This document shows, piece by piece, positions 1-11,482 of a stretch of DNA of 64,000 bases. Below the pieces are notes generated by a model. The model saw nothing but the letters and a program-made list of their open reading frames with translations. It made no database searches and was not told where the DNA came from. Origin of the DNA: Amaurobius ferox (lineage: Eukaryota; Arthropoda; Arachnida; Araneae; Amaurobiidae). The stretch covers positions 165,034,750 to 165,098,749 of the forward strand of contig OX578135.1 of NCBI GenBank assembly GCA_951213105.1. Reading direction: 5' to 3'. The translations under genes were made by a program, and so were the position numbers. Numbering within the stretch: the first letter of the stretch is position 1; each line of letters starts with the position of its first letter.

Positions 1-424
1 CATATCATGGTCACGTGATCGTTTTATATAAGTGGTGTAATTATTATTTTAATTTTTATTTTAAAAACCACTGAATATATTTCATTGAATTTTTTGTTAT
101 ATATTTTATGGAACAATTTGAATATTATCTAAAATTTTCGAAGAAATTTGTGAATTTTAAATCCTCTTAAAAAATGTTTGAAAAATTAGGTCCCATAGGG
201 CTCAATGCATTTCATTTTTTCAACCCGGGTTCAATCCAAAACTAGTTGGGTGATATTATTCATTTATATTCCCATAGGTCCTACAGACCGTCTGAACAAC
301 ATACTAAAATTTCATTTTGATTAAGTCATTTTTACGGCAGTTATCGTGCTAACGGACAGACAGACAGACAGACAGAATGAACAAAGTCATAAACACTTTT
401 CAACTTTGTTGTAAAGTGTTAAAA
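1..424 (+). repeat. Family A repeat, 3' part (cut by window start)
   Basis: Runs from a GTCACGTGATC-type segment through an AACCCGGGTTCAATC-type segment to a short (CAGA)n tract and the terminal palindrome AACACTTTTCAAC...GTAAAGTGTT. The same order recurs at 22335-22808, 28882-30182, 52688-53656 and, inverted, at 30255-30888, 42384-43651, 44515-45050 and 54489-55426. No coding capacity is visible. Superfamily unknown. Confidence 0.8.
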
Positions 425-1239
425 TGAATCAAAATAATCATTTAAATCACTTTCGCCAGCCAAATGCAACATTGCTTAGTTAGTTTTTTTCTTTTTTAGT
501 ATGCCCTTTTATATACGAGTTGTTCGATATCAGTAACAGTTATATTTGCTACTATAAGTCCAAAGCTGCATGCAATGAAAAAACAAAACAACAACAATAA
601 AAAAAATTGATTCATTTAAACTTAAAATTCTGCGGACTTAAAATTCATTTAGAATAAATATCTGCGGAATTCTATGATCTATAAATTCATTGAAATCGTT
701 TCCTGCTACTGTTTGATAAACGCTAAAGTTTCTCTCTTAAGTATATTGTTCAAATGTGAACTCTTTTAGTGACACGTCTGTTGAGGAAGAAGGATGCGGT
801 AAAGCTTTGAAGCTAAATGAGGTCAATTTTCTCTGCAATTTAAAAGCACAAACAAATGCGTCATTTTTGACGCTCGCGTCCTTGCTACAAATATTTCGAA
901 TTCTGAAAACTCCCCTACCAATACTTTAACATTTTCATTGTCCATGTCCAGTTAACTGGACATCACATGTTTCAGTTTATAGACCGGTGTCTAATTAATT
1001 GGTCATCATACGCATTGCAATCCATTCGGCGTGTTATTTCATGTCGGGAGAGCTTTGAGAATGCGGATTTGGATCTTCATTTTTCCTTGTTTACGTGAGC
1101 TTGAAACCCTAAGCTTAATGGGCAATAAAAGTGTTAACATTACATACTCTTTATTCATGGCTATGTATCAAAATATGTATATGCAACTCTTCCTTTTCTA
1201 CCATGGAACAACTAACATTTAGAAGAACTAAAAATATAA
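425..1239. other. No recognised feature
   Basis: AT-rich sequence with only short chance ORFs. No motif, repeat boundary or RNA gene was recognised. Confidence 0.5.
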
Positions 1240-1475
1240 TATCAAATGCCCAGTACAATTATCCCTTACATTTGCTGGTCCTTTCTTACTCGCTACTTTC
1301 AAGTTCACTGTAATTAGTAATTTTGCGAGGGTAAAAGACAAAAGAAAATAGAAAAGGAAAGAAAGCCTTCTATAATCTAATCATATCCTTCTCTAATAGA
1401 AAAGCTGGTTCGCTACTTTAGTGGGGAACATGCAGGGCAGGTTAGTTCTCTGCACAATTAATACTGCAATTAATA
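1240..1475 (-). repeat. Dispersed repeat family E, copy 1
   Basis: Reverse-complement match to 6243-6455. Both share a segment with TTTTACCCTCGCAAA, a TTCTAATTGCAAAG-like block and a TACTGCAATTAAT-like end. The foldback element at 1511-2638 begins just beyond this copy. Non-coding, origin unknown. Confidence 0.6.
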
Positions 1476-1759
1476 CCAGGAGTGGCGACACGTCACAATT
1501 TCAAAACACTAATTATTAACAAATGACAAATCTCAAACAGATCCAAAAGTCATTTTATTATACATCATCCTACAGACGTATAAATACAGCCAAAGCGCTT
1601 TCGAACATCTTCCATGTTCATTCTCAGTGGCAATACAATTAGAAATAGATGCCAACGTGCTTAAATACAATTCAATACTGTCAAGTAAAATTTGCATATC
1701 ATGAAATTGTCAGCCGCATAAAATAGTGGATCATAAATCTGATTTAAATTAAAATTTTA

Positions 1760-2080
1760 GAAGTATTTATCTTTGAACTTTGTATAAATTATAAAGAAGT
1801 ATTTATCTTTGAACTTTGTATAAATTATAAAGAAGTATTTATTTTTGAACTTTGTATAAATTATAAAGAAGTATTTATCTTTGAACTTTGTATAAATTAT
1901 AAAGAAGTATTTATCTTTGAACTTTGTATAAATTATAAAGAAGTATTTATCTTTGAACTTTGTATAAATTATAAAGAAGTATTTATCTTTGAACTTTGTA
2001 TAAATTATAAAGAAGTATTTATCTTTGAACTTTGTATAAATTATAAAGAAGTATTTATCTTTGAACTTTGTATAAATTAT
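1760..2080. repeat. 36-bp tandem repeat, about 9 copies
   Basis: The unit contains GAAGTATTTATCTTTGAAC and TTTGTATAAATTATAAA, with an exact 36-base period and nearly no variation (one copy has TTTTTG for TCTTTG). It forms the loop of the surrounding inverted repeat. Confidence 0.95.
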
Positions 2081-2260
2081 AATTTAAGTCAGATTTATAA
2101 CCCACTATTTTATGCGGCTGACAATTTCACGATATGCAAATTTTACTTGACAGTATTAAATTGTATTTAAGCACGGTGGCATCTATTTCTAACTGTATTG
2201 TCACTGAGGATGAATATGGAAGATGTTCGAAAGCGCTTTGGCTGTATTTACGTCTGAAAG

Positions 2261-2569
2261 AGCCGCCCAGGCGGTGAAGTGGATAGCGTCTCCGACTGCT
2301 GTCTAGTGGGCTTGGGTTCGAATCCCGAGTAAGGCATGGGCGTTTTCTTGAGGATGAAGTCAGTCTTCCGCCTTCTGGGTCCTCGCCAAATGTGAAGCTG
2401 CGCACCCTTCCCCCCCCCCCCCCCCCAGACCTTCGTCAGTGTGATGCTTGTTTGTGTTAATAAAAAACTTTGTGATCTCGCCTTGTGTCATTCTTTGTCC
2501 TTCTTCTGACATCACTGGTCCTGTTTGTGGTTCGACCGAAACAGGAGGTTATGAGCAACAACAACAACA
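2261..2569 (+). mobile_element. tRNA-headed SINE with (AAC)n tail
   Basis: The head resembles a tRNA: an A-box-like region near GGTGAAGTGGATAGCG and a B box GGTTCGAATCC at about 2315-2325. The body runs to an (AAC)n tail ending at 2569. It is flanked by ACGTCTGAAAG (2250-2260) and ACGTCTGTAAG (2570-2580), an 11-bp target duplication with one mismatch. A poly-C run lies at about 2410-2427. A related copy lies inverted at 26959-27254. It should be transcribed by RNA polymerase III and mobilised by a LINE; the partner is unknown. Confidence 0.88.
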
Positions 2570-2638
2570 ACGTCTGTAAGATGATGTATAATAAAATGAC
2601 TTTTGGATCTGTTTGAGATTTGTCATTTGTTAATAATT

Positions 2639-3201
2639 ACTGCAATTAATGTTTTATGCTTTGTAGAATAATAATAATAAAAAATAAAATCATCGCGTGC
2701 TTATATTTCACAAACAGGCTCACTGTAGTTATTAAATTATGGAATATCGAACTCATGGTAATGGGTTCATTCATTTCTGCGATATCGCGCTTTCTGTACG
2801 GAAAGTTAAATTTCCAATACTTGGCCACCGACTCGCAATAACTCCTGAGCAACGGTCGCCTCATTGACTGAAAAGAAACATCCGCTGACTTAGTAATAAC
2901 AAATGCATTTAGTTTTTAGGATTTTTTTTTATATTAGGTTAAAATTTAACAACCAATATCTAGACCATGATCATGTTCATGTTCTGTACCAGGGTGAAAT
3001 TCACACTTAAATAAAAAGAAATTACATATACAATGACTCATACGTAACATTTGCCAAAAGAAATAAATTTTATGTTTTTAATCTCTGTTTTTTTATCAAA
3101 ACTATTTTTTTTTATTTGAAAATGAAAGGCTTTCTTGTTCGTTCGATATTTTGATATCCTCCAAAATTAAAAGACCTCCAACTATTACCGATTACAAAAA
3201 T
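2639..3201. other. No recognised feature
   Basis: AT-rich, non-coding. Two overlapping short ORFs on opposite strands here are compatible with chance. Confidence 0.5.
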
Positions 3202-4120
3202 CTGATGTGGGCAACACATTACTTTCCTTATATAATACAATGAATTTACTACTTTTGCAGTTAAAAAAATGTTATTCTTATAGTAGATACTTATATTCTT
3301 TTCAAGATATTGAATTTTCTTCAATTAGTCGTAATTTTCATTGATTTAGCGTCATTTTTTATCAATTTGGCGCGATATTTGTTAATTTGGCAACAATAAA
3401 AAATGTCGCCAAGTTGGCGACATTCAGCCATTTCCCTCGCCAAAATCTCGTCAAGTGTTATGGACGGAGAAATAAGTTATTCTTACAGCAGATAAATGAC
3501 TATCGGCGTTCAAATACAAAAGTATTACTCAAAGTATATTTTTTCATGAATGGAGCGAGCTAGATCCACGAGAATGATGTCACCCAATTTATCGCATGGT
3601 TTTACATATGAAAAGTGAACATGTTTCTCAATAGAAAATATTTTTTTTTATTTTATATAACTTTTTGAGAATTTTTTTGAAAAATGTACAATATCTCGAG
3701 AACAGTTCGTGTTAGCATTCTAAAATTTATGTCAATCGTTTTCTAATGAAAAATTACATAAGAAATGTCTATTTGAGTAACTTTATTAGTGGTTTTGATT
3801 TTTTGACGATTTTTTTAAAATTTCATTCGAAAATTCAGGGGTTCTGAACATTTGATTGCGTATAAAAACAATAGGCTTCCAGTGTTTACGGATTGTGATT
3901 TTTGTACCAAATTTCGTTCGAATCGGTCCCTTCGTTCGTCAGTTATCGTCTCCACAGACTCACTGACACACACACACACACACACACACAGACATCACTT
4001 CAAAAATGTTTGATTCGTGATCAGGGATGCTTGAAACGTGCTCTCCCGTCGAAAACTCGAATTCGAATTTTCGACCCCGTCACAATACTTTCCTTATACA
4101 TTATGTATATAAGGAAAGTA
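3202..4120 (+). mobile_element. Family C element, copy 1
   Basis: Begins CTGATGTGGGCAACACATTA followed by CTTTCCTTATA and ends with a hairpin CTTTCCTTATACATTATG...TATAAGGAAAG. The internal order (TTGGCG-rich block, GAGAACAGTTC block, (CA)n tract, GAAAACTCGAATTCG) is shared with 4232-5550, 62114-63000 and, inverted, 50870-51763. No transposase was seen. Probably a non-autonomous DNA element with fold-back ends; class unknown. Confidence 0.75.
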
Positions 4121-4231
4121 AAAATAGTATACCCAATTTCATTCGAATCACTCACTTTTTTTTTTTTTTTTTAAATCTCGTTAGTCTTAAACTCATTGGC
4201 AGACGCACAAATATCTAAAAATGAAAAAAAT

Positions 4232-5550
4232 CTGATGTGGACAACACATCATTGTCCCTGCATAATGCAATGGCTTTACTTCCTTCGCAATAAAAAGCTG
4301 ATGGACAAGATCTACAATACAATGCTTCTGCCATTGAACTAACACCGTTTAAAGTGAAATTTAAAAATTTTGACAACTTCCTTATCCAAACAAAATGACT
4401 TATTCAAACTCACCGCGCAAAACCTTCTCAAATTGCAACGGACGTTTAATAAATATCTAGTGAAATACAAAACTATTATAAAAGTTTTTTTTTTTTCGTG
4501 AATGGAACAAACTATATCCACGAGTATGATGTTAACAGATTTGTTGCATAATACTTGATATGGAGAGTAAAAGTATTTTATAATACTTACTATTTTCTAT
4601 AATTTTATATAATTATCTTGATAAATTTATTTGTGAAACGTACAACATTTTGAGAATGTTTCATTCTTACGTTTCAAAGTTTGTATCATTCATTTTCTAA
4701 TGAAAAATTACGTATAAAATAATTATTTATTTAAACAGTATTGAATATCCTAATTTTTATTGATTTTTCAAAAATTCATTCGAAAATTGTGTAATATCTC
4801 CTGAATGGCTCATGCTAGAGTTCCAACGTTTGTATCATTCGTTTTCTAATGAAGAACTGCGACTGAAATAATTATTTATTTATCATTATTGAAATTTCTG
4901 ATTTTTTAATGTTTTTTGTTTTCAAAAATTCATTCGAAACTGGGAGCGACGGGGCTCTTTTGAACACTCAATTGCGTTTAAAATCACTAGGGTTTCAATA
5001 TTTACTGATTGCAATAATCGTGCCAAATTATTTTCGAAATATTTTATTTGTTCGTGAGATATCGCGTTTATAGAATCATATGGACACGCACACTAGCATA
5101 TACATACACTGACATACATACACAAATACTAACATACACAAATACTAACATACACAAATACTAACATACCTACGCAAATACTAACATACGTACACAAATA
5201 CTAACATACATACACAAATACTAACATACATACACAAATACTAGCATACATACACAAATACTAACATACATACACAAATACTAACATGCATACACAAATA
5301 CTAACATACATACACAAATACTAACATACATACAAAAATACTAACATACGTACACAAATACTAACATGCATACACAAATACTAACATGCATACACAAATA
5401 CTAACATGCATACACAAATACTAACATGCATACATAAATACTACATGCATACACAAATACTGATATACATACACAAATACTAACATGCATACACACACAG
5501 ACATTGCATACAATACTTTCCTATACATTATACTGTATATAGGGAAAGCA
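4232..5550 (+). mobile_element. Family C element, copy 2, expanded by a minisatellite
   Basis: Same 5' CTGATGTGGACAACACAT and 3' CTTTCCTATAC...TATAGGGAAAG ends as copy 1, lying about 110 bp downstream of it in the same orientation. The short (CA)n tract of other copies is replaced by a 20-bp-unit array at 5097-5505, which accounts for its greater length. Confidence 0.72.
5097..5505. repeat. 20-bp minisatellite (ACATACACAAATACTA type)
   Basis: About twenty units of TACACAAATACTAACATACA with point variants and one slipped unit near 5440. It sits where other family C copies carry CACACA repeats. Confidence 0.93.
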
Positions 5551-6242
5551 AAATTATTGATTTTAGTTTACGATACTAAAATGTAAGTTCATAGAAATCC
5601 GGAGTCGGGTTTTTGATCGAATCCCAAAACTTTACCTTTGCATATAGTAAGTATAAGAAGAGTAAAATTATATTAATTAAAAATAAACTCCTTAGGTAAA
5701 GTAGGTAAAAACCTTACACAACACTCAACTGAGGATGGAAAAGCAAATTCTCGATTGAAATTGAAGAGTTAGGCAAGGAAGATCTAATATACACCATTAT
5801 TTTTGCAAATACCTCTAATAAAAATACTTATTAAGGTTTTAGGGACTTAAAAAAATACTTGAAAAGGTTTAACGACTTTGTATCCAAATACCAAAAAAGC
5901 AACAATGTTTCCAAATATTTTTGGCAGCAAAATAAGTTTAATGCGTTTCTTTGTACATTTTCATCCGAAGAAAAACGCGGTGAATTCATGAAGCATTATT
6001 TTACGATAGTAGAATATTTACACGTTCTTCAGACAACATAACAAAAGAAAAGTATTATTAAACCCTTCTTTATTCTTTTCTTTTAAATTGGCTGCTTCTG
6101 AGTCTCCTTAATTAACTCCTCTCGATTTTTTTTTCTTTTTTTTTATCCTTTAGAACTCACTCTCTCGGTTGTTCTGGCATGGAGCCGAATTTTATCGACC
6201 TCCTCTTCCATCCGCCCACCAAAATATCCGCTCCAAAGTAAA
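5551..6242. other. No recognised feature
   Basis: A 60-codon ORF at 5859-6041 has no recognisable domain and no support beyond being open. Pyrimidine runs occur at about 6060-6160. Confidence 0.45.
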
Positions 6243-6455
6243 ACAGCAGTATTAATTGCACAAAAAACTAATCTGCTCCGCAGTTCCCCTCTAAGTTATC
6301 GAACCGGCTTTGCAATTAGAGAAGGATATTATTAAATTATAAAAGGGGTTTTCCTTCTCTTCTGTTTTCTTTTGTTTTTTTACCCTCGCAAAGTTATAAT
6401 TACAGTGGCTTTGAAAGACGAACAAGTAGGAAAGGACCCACAAGTATCGGAAGCT
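6243..6455 (+). repeat. Dispersed repeat family E, copy 2
   Basis: Inverted relative to 1240-1475, with shared blocks AGCAGTATTAATTGCA, GGATATTATTAAATT and TTTACCCTCGCAAAG. Non-coding. Confidence 0.6.
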
Positions 6456-6574
6456 TGTTTGTGCCGCGAATTTTATGTTCTTTATTAATTTGCGTACCAT
6501 ACAGAATCACGCTAAAAATTGTGACTAAATTGGCGCATTTTTTCGTAGAAGATTTTTAATAAATATCAATTTCT

Positions 6575-7060
6575 TACATTCTCATACTAGGTAATATAGT
6601 AATATAGAGAAAGTATTGTTTTCACAAAAATTTTCGAATTCGAGATTTTGATGCCAATATATGTTTTAGGACCTCCTGAGTACGTTCTGACTGTTTTTGG
6701 AGTGTGATCTATCTGTCTGTGGTCAATTTATCGTGTATACTAAAGCGACCACAGATAGTAATGGATTTTTTAATCACAATTTTATATCCGGCATTGTTAT
6801 CAAAAACTGTAGAACTAGATAGAATTTTTTTTTAAATTCGACCGAAAACTTTGAAATTTATTAGAATTATTTTAAATTTTTTAACATGGCAGCATAGGAC
6901 AAAATCATGCATCAGAGAGCTTATTTGTGACTCAGTGACCATGAGACTTTATAATTTCAATCTGATAAGGTTATTTTTAAATGTCAAGATCTGTTGAAAT
7001 GGACTTTTACACCTCGGGGGAAAAAATATGCAAAAATATATGGTTTAGCATCCAAAGAAT
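6575..7060 (+). repeat. Dispersed repeat family D, copy 1
   Basis: Shares GAAAGTATTGTTTTCACAAAA, a GTAGAACTAGATA block and a TTTTTTAACATGGCAGCATA block with 18940-19330 inside the hAT element. Non-coding, diverged. Confidence 0.6.
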
Positions 7061-7117
7061 CAAAATATACAACGAAAGACACGATATGCTGAACATCAGC
7101 TTTGTAGCTGCTTCGGT

Positions 7118-7440
7118 TTTATAAAAAATAGTCAGACAGGGAGATGCGCTTGGTTATCTCCTTTTCAACCTAGTCCTGGAGAAAGTAATTAAGATATTCT
7201 AATATTAACACTAAAGGAAATGTCTACCACAAATCTATTCAAATTCTTGCATATGCTAATGACATTGTTATTATAGCCAGAACCTCGAATGATCTAAAGG
7301 GGGTCTTTATTCCCCTGGAAAGCACTGCTGTTAAAATGTATCGGGAAATTAAGCAAGACAAAACTGGCTTTTACTGGAAGTGGGTTTATCCCCCTCGTAT
7401 TTGAGGCTGGTTGATACAAATTTGAATCTGTCGAGCATTT
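7118..7440 (+). pseudogene. LINE reverse transcriptase fragment (degenerate)
   Basis: Translation from 7131 gives VRQGDALGYLLFNLVLEKV, the conserved block before the RT catalytic motif in many LINEs, then a stop at about 7200. After a break the frame resumes with KSIQILAYANDIVIIAR, where the catalytic YADD has become YAND. Stops and frame changes follow, so this is a dead internal fragment of about 100 codons with no endonuclease, start or tail. It precedes the CT-rich satellite. The family resembles arthropod LINEs with the LLFNLALEKVI signature (recalled, not searched). Confidence 0.82.
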
Positions 7441-7724
7441 TGATTCAGATCACAAATAAATTGTAAAAATAAAATCAGCTTATAAATCCTAAAACGTATT
7501 ATAGCTACAAAACGCTGAATTCATTGATTAAGAATCTTTTCCCGATCACGTGTAATTGGTAGAAGAAAAAAATGACAGCTATATAAAATATTCATAAGAT
7601 TCAGACATATGTACTCTCACAGGACATGATGAAAAATGGACATGATGAAAAAATGGCATAATGTACGTATTTTGGCGGGAAAGCACGTTTTAGAACTTCT
7701 TGAACACATACACTTTCAAAAGAT

Positions 7725-8725
7725 TCTCTTCCTCTCTCTCTGAATATGGGATCTCTCTCTCTCTCTCAATATGGAAGCTCTCTCTCTCAATGCGGAATCT
7801 CTCACTCTCTCTCAATATGGAATCCCTCTCTCTCTTTCAATATGGAATATATCTCTTTCATTATAGGATCTCTCTCTCAATTTTGGGATCTTTCTCTCAA
7901 TATGGGATCTATCTTTCTCAATATGGGATCTCTCGCTCTCAAAATGGGATCTCTCTCTTAATATGGAATCTCTCCCTCTCTCAATATGGGATATCTTTCT
8001 CTCAATATGGAATCTCTCTCTCAATATAGGATCTCTCTCTCAATATGGACTCTCTCTCTTTCAATATGGAATTTCTCGCTCTCAATATGGAATCTCTCTC
8101 TCAATATGGGATATCTCTCTTTCAATATGGGATCTCTCTCTCTCTCTCAATTTGCGATCCCTCTCTCAATATGGAATCTCTCTAAATATGGAATATATCT
8201 CTCTCAATATGGAATCTCTCTCTCTCAATATGGAATATCTCTCTCTGAATATGGAATCTCTCTCTCTTTCTCTCTGAATATGGAATATATATCTCTCTCT
8301 ATCAATATGGAATCTATCTCTCTCAATATGGAATCTCTCTCTCTCAATTTGGGATCTCTCTCTCAATATGAGATCTCTATATAAAATCGCTCTCAATATG
8401 GAATCTCTCTCTCTGAATATGGAATCTCTCTCTCTGTCAATATGGGATCTCTCTCTCTCAATATGGGATCTCTCTTTCTCAATATGGAATCTCTCTCAAT
8501 ATGGGATCTCTCTCTCAATATGGAATCTCTCTCTCAGTATGGGATCTCTCTCTCTCTCTCAATATGAAATCTCTCTCTCAATATGGGATCTCTCTCTCTC
8601 AATATGGGATCTCTCTCTCTCTCTTTTAATATGGGATCTCTCTCTCTCTCAATATGGGATTTATCTCTCTCAATATGGAATCTCTCTCTCTCAATATGGG
8701 ATCTCTCTCTCTCTCCTTATGGGGC
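7725..8725. repeat. 1-kb CT-rich satellite, (CT)nCAATATGGRAT units
   Basis: Dozens of units made of a variable (TC)n run followed by CAATATGGGAT or CAATATGGAAT, roughly 15-25 bp each. The array lacks stops in several frames on both strands, producing serine/leucine-rich phantom ORFs that should not be annotated as proteins. Confidence 0.95.
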
Positions 8726-10683
8726 AGAGAGGTGGGTTATGACCCTCTCTTTGCCTACGGCCCTTGATACAGAGAACGAGTTTGAATATGCAAGGGACCT
8801 GTTGTATGGATAATGGATATGCTGCCTTAGAAATAAATTTGATATGCGGATATAAGTGAGAACATTTGTAGATCCATTTATGAGACTATTAAATGTCTAA
8901 TATGTGGGAAAAATTATATACTCTCCAGCATCACATTTTTCAATTTAAAGGCACCATCTATTATAATGAGAAACAAAGAGTGGAAATTTTCAAGAATAAA
9001 TGCATTTCAAATTGACGAATGAAATGACCTCAAAATTTGTAAGCGTGGGTCATTGCCCTTTCAAATCATATTTTGAAAATAATTTTTTTAAAATATTATA
9101 CATTTTAGAAAAGAAATAAGCCAACATTTAATTACAGCCTGCTTAAAACATTTAAAAAAATCTATGTAATCCATTCCATACTAGGATAATAATATAGAAC
9201 ATGCATAAACCAAATTTTTAATCTGAAACTGCAAATACTTCGTTAGTAACAATATATTTTTTTATAGCAAAGACACGTAGAATAACAACATAAACAGTTT
9301 ATTATATATATCAAATAGCTAGCTTCAAAGGAGAAAAAAAAAACTTGTTCCTCAGGAAAAATGAAACGGAGCTATCACACTACAACAAAGGTAGGAATTT
9401 TTTTTTTATATATATAAAGGCAGGAATTTTTTTTATATATACATAGAGCCAGGATTTTTTTTTCTTTAAATAAATTGCGGGATTTTTTGTTCCAACATTC
9501 CTTCAGCTATAACTCAAGAACGACTGGTTACGCACAATTCATTTTATACCATCCTGCGTGGGAAAAATATCCTAAATTGTCTTAATTAACTCGATTGATG
9601 TACAACTAACCATTCTTGACATATTTTATAGTTACTACAGACGATTTTTTTTTTGTTCGTTTAATTTTATCATTAAATTTCTTTACAGTTTTTTATTTCA
9701 TTGTAGTAACTAACCGATTAACGTTTTAAATACCGAAATCATGTGTTGGTTATTCTTCCAATCAAACTATTGAGAAATAATTCTATAGTGAATTGATTTT
9801 TAGTTTAAAATGCCTGAAAATTTAGGAAATATGACAACCAACAGAGATCGAAAATTAAATACTGTTTTACATGCCACCATTTCCACATTAACAGAAGCAT
9901 ATAAAACGGGCATCATTTTTAAGCTTAAATTTGAAACGTTCTTTGATATTCATAATTTTCCTGAAGTGTATAAGTATCACATCGAGTAACCACTCTCTCA
10001 TTCCGAGGGTGGAAATAGCTATAGTGCTGTATAAGGATACAATGGGATCTTTCATGATAACAACGAATCATCGCCGTTCGCTGCTGCGTCTGTAATAAAC
10101 AAGCACACAAAACACTGTAAAACATTTGCAAGCATAACACTGAAAGTTACAGGGGAATCACCTGTCCGCAATGGGGAGTAAAATTCCTGATAGTTATGAT
10201 AACATATATATAAAAATACAAAAACGACGCTTCGGCAGACGACCATTAGCTGAATATTTCAGGAATGAGGCTGGAATTTTCATGAACGCCTGTCATTGCG
10301 GCTCTTCTGACAGTGTGCCGAAATAATTAACAAAGTATCTGAAAAAATGAGTAATGGTTGCAGAATGCTTTACAATGAAGAAACCATCCATATTTGTGCT
10401 TCGAGCTTTTATTAAGGATCCCAATGACAATTAGGGTGCCATCAAACGATAACAAGTAGGTGCCGGTGAAGTGCACTATCGTTTATTTCAATTTCCTCTT
10501 AATTGTCTATACCTATCGGCAAACGTTGACGGAACAGATGAATGATGTGTGCTTTGCGTGACTTCTTCAAATTTATTACCTTTTGCTTTAAGTAAAGGCT
10601 GAACACAGTGAATATGTGCCTCCAGTTCTGTCACGGAACGTTGAAAGTTTTCTCCGTATGCAGGGGGTCGATGTTACAACTTT
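8726..10683. other. No recognised feature
   Basis: AT-rich, non-coding. It contains poly-T/TATATA stretches at about 9390-9470. Nothing recognisable as a gene or element with clear ends was seen. Confidence 0.45.
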
Positions 10684-11482
10684 TTAAGAGGACGGCGGAC
10701 GTTGAAATGAGCAAAAATCGACTAAAAAAAGTTTTGTTTTTTAATATATAACATTATTTTACACATTTAACCTTTTGCTTACGGGTGGGACAGCGTCCAT
10801 CCCAAGCGAAGAACCTACCAAAAAGACAGGTATTTAACATACCCTATCCCAAACAACATACCCTATCCCAAACAGTTTGGGATAGGGTATGTTAAATACC
10901 TGTCTTTTTGGTAGGTTCTTCGCTTGGGATGGACGCTGTCCCACCCGTAAGCAAAAGGTTAAATGAATTTTTTTCGAAACGGAATTTTCAAAGGTTTTAC
11001 ATTTTTAAAATGCTCCATGCGTCTTAATTTTTATTTGAGATGCATGAAATTTGGTAAGGAGACACCTTTCATATTTTTTAATGAAACTGGGTATGCATTT
11101 TATAATTGGACTTTATTAAGGTAATTAAAAGTGAATACGAACTTAATTAAGTGATGAAAATTAAGTTTTAATGCAAAAAAATATTTTTAAAAAATTTACT
11201 TTCTAAGGGATTTAAAAATGAATACTCAAATGTGTTCATAATGTGTTTTTGAGTGATCATAATGTAAAATGAATCAAAAATGTGAACAAATGACACGCAA
11301 GGAGCATTTTCAAATTTTCGTTAAAAAAATTAAATTAAAAAAAAAGACAAGATTATAACAAAATTGAAAAAAATTTAATGGTATTTTATATAGTAATGTT
11401 AAGAGGAATATTTATACAAATTTTCATGTTTCTAAGTCAATAAATAAATAAATAAAATTTCAACGTCCACCGTCCCCTTAAA
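10684..11482. mobile_element. Non-autonomous DNA transposon with about 25-bp TIRs, host of a nested MITE
   Basis: The left end TTAAGAGGACGGCGGACG is the near-complement of the right end CGTCCACCGTCCCCTTAA, and the match continues through GTTGAAAT / ATTTCAAC. Without the nested 196-bp element the length is about 600 bp. There is no ORF of note. The target duplication is ambiguous: TA or TTAA both fit, so Tc1/mariner-like and piggyBac-like origins remain open. Confidence 0.78.
10767..10962. mobile_element. Palindromic MITE, piggyBac-like, nested
   Basis: Two 88-bp arms (10767-10854 and 10875-10962) are perfect reverse complements by eye, separated by a 20-bp spacer that repeats the end of the left arm. 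The element begins TTAACCTTTTGC and ends GCAAAAGGTTAA, so it is bounded by TTAA on both sides, the piggyBac target duplication, with a pyrimidine-rich terminus as in piggyBac TIRs. No coding capacity. The perfect arms imply a young insertion. Confidence 0.85.

Larger units (their letters stand above)
1511..2638. mobile_element. Foldback element with minisatellite core
   Basis: The left arm (about 1511-1748) is repeated in inverse orientation as the right arm (about 2081-2260 plus 2570-2638). Outer ends read TAATTATTAACAAATGAC and its complement. The spacer between the arms is a 36-bp tandem repeat. The right arm is interrupted by a SINE (2261-2569). Each arm carries a CTGA(N)GA...CGAAAGCGC block also found at 27330, which suggests the arms derive from a Penelope-like terminal repeat; that attribution is inference. 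TACTGCAATTAAT occurs near both outer sides (1462-1474 and 2638-2650) and could be an imperfect target duplication, but it does not abut the left arm. Confidence 0.8.

Noticed and set aside
7700..8813. Overlapping Ser/Leu-rich ORFs of up to 132 codons
   Set aside because: They are translations of the CT-rich satellite in several frames and strands; no domain, and the open frames follow from the repeat itself.
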